A DNA stretch of 64,000 nucleotides, from the NCBI RefSeq assembly GCF_018691265.1, contig NW_024881327.1:28840464-28904463 (forward strand), written 5' to 3'. Below the pieces are notes generated by a model. The model was not told where the DNA came from and did not search any database. It worked only from the letters and a program-made list of their open reading frames with translations. The translations under genes and the position numbers were made by a program. This document shows, piece after piece, positions 60,201-64,000 of the stretch. Within the stretch, counting starts at the first letter, position 1; each line of letters opens with the position of its first letter. The stretch comes from Tyto alba (taxonomy: Eukaryota; Chordata; Aves; Strigiformes; Tytonidae).

Positions 60201-63200
60201 GTTTGTCTCTCCATCAGTACTGAAATAGAGAAGATAAGGGCCTTGGTGTGCTTGTGGATTTGTTACTTGTGTGTTCTCCATGCACACTGCTGCCAGGTCA
60301 TAGCTGGGGTCCCAAGCACCCTCCCGATGCTTAGGAACACCTAAGCTTGGCATCTCTGCTTGCACTACATGGGACCATGACCAGTTCAGCCTGAGCCCTC
60401 CAGCCTGCAAGGCTTGGTACAAGAGCTCGTGCTCTCTTCCCCAGGAGGGCTTGAGCACTTGCTGAGCCAATGACTTGCATACGCTTTTGCTGTGTGTGCA
60501 CGGCGAGTGGTGGGCCCTGAGCGCACATCTGGAACCTCTGTTTGCTCTGCAAAGTAACTGAGAGATGTGGGGCTGACACTTTTACAGAAATCCTGACAAA
60601 TTAATCTTTTAGTCTATTGAGGTGCTTGAAGTACACTGACTGAGGGAAAATTTTTCAGCTCAGACAGTTCCAGCAAACATGGACAGTTCTGAGATTCTCC
60701 AAAGGCACAGAAGCCATACACAGTTCCAGGCTAGAGGGTCGTTTGGGAGCTTTAATTGGAACCTTGTGTTCTGCTGACCCTCTTCAAATCAATTCAACAA
60801 ATGGGTTGGAGCAAGATTGTCCCTTTCATCCTGGTAGCTACCATTCCAAGGGAGTAAAGAGATGTGTCTGTGTCCAGAAACCCCACTCTAGGGAGTTCAG
60901 AAAGGACCAAAGGAATCTGGCTCTCCAATCCCACCCTGACAGATAATTAATCTCATATATAACCTCTCCTGTAGGGCCATTTTAAACAAGTCACCTCTAC
61001 ATATTGGATAACAAGTAATTATAGAAAAATATTAGTTTGGCCATTAGTAAATCGACAACTGTGCTTAGTACAATGCAGGACATGCTTCAAGATAAGGCTC
61101 AGCTCTCTTGGTGCTGTCAGTGGTGTTAACCATTAGGAAAGATGTTTCTGTCAAAGCCCCCACTGCTGTTGCTTTTAGATTGCTAAATAATCTAATCTTC
61201 AGGGAGGAGCATGGAGTTTGAAGATTTGGAGAAAAGCTTACAAACATGGTTTGTAAGGTAGGTAAAAAGTACTCCTATGTTTATTTATAGTCTTACAATG
61301 TTGTAATCGATTTCAGAATATAATGAGAAATGCTATTATTCTTTAATTTTGAAATAGCTGTAATTGGCACTGGCAATACCGCTGTAACAATATAAAGTTA
61401 AACGAATAATATTACAAGGTAGGTACCCCAGAGCACAGAAATAAGCAAGTTGTCATCTAAAATTGCTAATACTCCAAATATCTTTATTCATATAGTTAAT
61501 AAACAGGATATTATCAAGCTGCACTCCTAATTAGTCAATATTATCAACAGTTCTTAACACTTTAATTTCTCTCCTTTTAGCCCTTGTTTCAGCTATTCCC
61601 ACTGAGTTAATTTTAAATTCATGTCAAAGACTTCTGACTATGAGATAGTGAAATGGTTCAGGTAAAGAATTCCTGATCTCACTGCTTTTTCTGACCACTA
61701 AGATACAATGCAAGATTGCTTCATTACTGTATGGTATGTTGTAAACATATACAATAATTTGCCATACACTTAAGCACTGAGCTTTTTTTTTTTGTGATAA
61801 GGAAATTTTTATAGATTATATATGGCTGTATAATGGAGGCTGATGAAGGCTCTAATTTTGTATCAGGCTCCAAAGCGGTCAGTGCAGAACGAATAACTAA
61901 AATCATGTTACTACTGCTAATTTTTTAAAATTTACAACACTACTATCTCTGATGAAGTCCAAATTGTGGAGATTATTACTCTGGTGTCATGCCCTCAGAG
62001 GCTATCAGATGTCATGTCTTATAATTTGTCTTATCCTCATGCCATTGCTTGAGCAGATGAGTAATTTAATGAAATCCCTTGATTCACCTTATGTATAAAT
62101 AAACAGAAAGATGTTATTTATTTTGAAAGAGGAATGTCATTATCTTATCCTAGATTCTAGTCACTGCAAATTCCAGTATATTGTAGATTATTATTTTTTT
62201 TGAGAGAGGTTTAGAGAATAACATTTTTTTTCTAATCTTAAACAGAGCAAACAATAAGATAGCATTTAGCTGATTGAGTCTCTCTCAACTAGGTTAAAAC
62301 ATACTCATTTAATTAGTGATGGCAAAGTTTTCACCTAGGGCAAATGGAAAAAAGTAGATAGCTGTCTCACTTTCAGAAGGCTATGAGTTAGGACTAACCT
62401 CAGATCTGTGTGGTCCAGGATTAAGTTCCCCCTGTTCTGTCTAGGGTCATCTGAAATAGAAATTGCTGGATTGCAACCCGCATCATTTCATCCCTGACCA
62501 ACAAAGAAGCACACCTCATCTGGTAGCACAGATGTGCTGGGAAGTGGTGCCAGAGCAGCAGTATGAGATGTGCCACGTGGCCTTCAGTGATGTCTGGTGC
62601 TGACTCAGTCAGTGAGGATAACAGTGTTCAGGCTGTGTAATGGTACACCCTGGAGGGAGCTGAAGCTGAGCTGAGCAAGAAAAAAAAAAAGCATTAGTCC
62701 TGAGTTTCCTGAAGCTGGTACTCTAGGGAGGCTGATTTTGTTCGGAAGTTACCTCCAGGAACATTATAAGAGAAGTGTTTGGACACAGCCCTTAACTTTC
62801 ACTCCCAAATTTCCGTCCCCTCTGGACTGTTACACATTGCAAGACCTAACTACATCCTGTGACGTGTCTGCTGCAGAACTTGTCAGTGCAGCAGCCTAGC
62901 AGTCCCTTTCTTTATGCTGCCATATTTTTTTGTTTCTGTTCCCTCCCAAATCTGCTGCATAGAGTCTCAACTCTACAAAAAATGCTTAGCTGCCCCATTT
63001 AATATCATCTCAGAGTACCTTTTACTGCTCTGGCAGTAGCCAGGATCAGATCCAATAACAGTAAATACTGCAGGTTGTGAGCAATAGGTATTCCTTTTCT
63101 AAAATATATTAACTGCCAATGTTTAATTCAAAATTGTTCAAATTCAGGTAATATTGAATGAGATCATTTGTCATTTGATCCATTTTCTCTATTCTCAGCA

Positions 63201-64000
63201 GACACAGCTTTATTACTACTCTGAGCAAACCGGAGAACCTTTGCATCATCATAATCATAAAACACATTCTTTTGTCATTAATTAGACACAACTGGGCAGG
63301 AAATAACACAGAGACCATAAAAATCAGTGATGTACAGTCAGCTCAAGGCAATAGATTTTTCCCTCAATTTCCAGAATCTTTTGATAGGACTGGAACAAGA
63401 CATACTCTTTTTTTGAAAAAAATTTCTTCTTTTTATACCTTTTTGCCCTACCTTTACTACAGCTTTCTCTAGTCTATGAAGTGAGCCACCCAGCTGTGAC
63501 AGGGAAGGCAGGAAGCTGCAGCCAGTAACTTATTTTAAAGGCACTTCCAGTACATACCAAAAGTCACAATGACAATGTGAAGAGTGCGTAAGTTGTGTCT
63601 ATGTTTCAGAACTTTCCTTTCACAAGTTATCTCATATGCCAGGGTTCATGCATGGGGAAATATGCATAAGCTAATGAATTCAGCTTCATGCTTGAATCTA
63701 ACAGAACAGCTTGTCCTGTATGTGGCTTTTTGGTTGCAACAACTAGAAAACATCCAGATGAGAACTGTAGGGTAGGGGCAGGGGGCAAGAAGTGAAAACC
63801 TCAGTAGAGGCTGCTCTACACTGTTTGGTGAGAATAGCTGCCATTTGGTACATTACAAAATCCCTCCAAAAGTGCCTGTCAGGCAAATTTCACTCATGCT
63901 TGCACTTGAAATTCACACAGAAACAGCAGAACTGCTGTAGTTTTTCTGTGGAAAGTGATAGCAGAATTTCTTGAGGCAAACCTCCTGGCCAAGCTGCCAA
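57235..64000. other. AT-rich unique DNA, no supported gene
   Basis: No recognisable gene. A mildly GC-rich patch at 60280-60580 has minus-strand open frames of 82 and 110 codons that show no known domain. A possible very old repeat lies at 59765-59875. The T-run at about 61783-61792 and similar short homopolymers are the only other features seen. Confidence 0.6.
59765..59875 (+). repeat. Possible ancient amniote repeat fragment
   Basis: TGTAACTGCAGTCACTGAAG, then GGATTAAATCCAGTG, then GATGTAACTGAGATATAGTC resembles a common sauropsid repeat motif ('attgaagtcaatgga...agatttacaccagtg...tgtaactgagatcagaatc'). The similarity is only by eye and the family is not determined. Confidence 0.3.

Noticed and set aside
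1..64000. tRNA, rRNA, CRISPR array, operon or prokaryotic signals
   Set aside because: None seen. Composition, microsatellites and LINE/LTR content all point to a vertebrate nuclear genome.

Overview
The window looks like 64 kb of bird nuclear DNA. It is AT-rich and carries no convincing host protein-coding gene. The avian call rests on two CR1 LINE copies, one with the diagnostic 3' tail of repeated ATTCTATG-type units, and on solo LTRs that match endogenous-retrovirus LTR families I remember from many bird genomes. Several much older CR1 tails are also recognisable. Family names come from memory of repeat consensus sequences, not from a search. I cannot tell the species, the chromosome, or whether this is intergenic DNA or the inside of a very large intron.

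Layout. A solo LTR in minus orientation lies at 408-980 with a 4-bp target duplication. From 985 to about 17.3 kb there is AT-rich unique DNA with simple repeats and one ancient LINE/MIR-like tail (6335-6436). A decayed, internally deleted CR1 on the plus strand occupies about 17345-18948. Unique DNA follows, including a C-rich patch (about 21000-21300) and a purine-rich patch ending in a good TATA motif (24020-24603). An old truncated LTR (25770-26068) belongs to the same family as a younger solo LTR at 31485-32506. The younger LTR is flanked by TGTGG duplications and ends in a 57-bp foldback. Ancient CR1 tails lie at 28512-28615 (minus), 41520-41925 (plus) and 46735-47180 (plus). A 5'-truncated CR1 on the minus strand (45245-46625) keeps its reverse-transcriptase core and 3' end. 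The last 17 kb is AT-rich unique DNA, apart from a CpG-dense block at about 56865-57200 that follows a polyadenylation hexamer.

No genes work together here. The content is retroelement debris of at least three ages in a gene-poor background. The most unusual structure is the near-perfect 57-bp inverted repeat at the 3' end of the younger LTR. A few splice-site-flanked segments could be isolated exons or non-coding RNA exons, and they are offered only as low-confidence candidates. I did not find a previously undescribed biological system.
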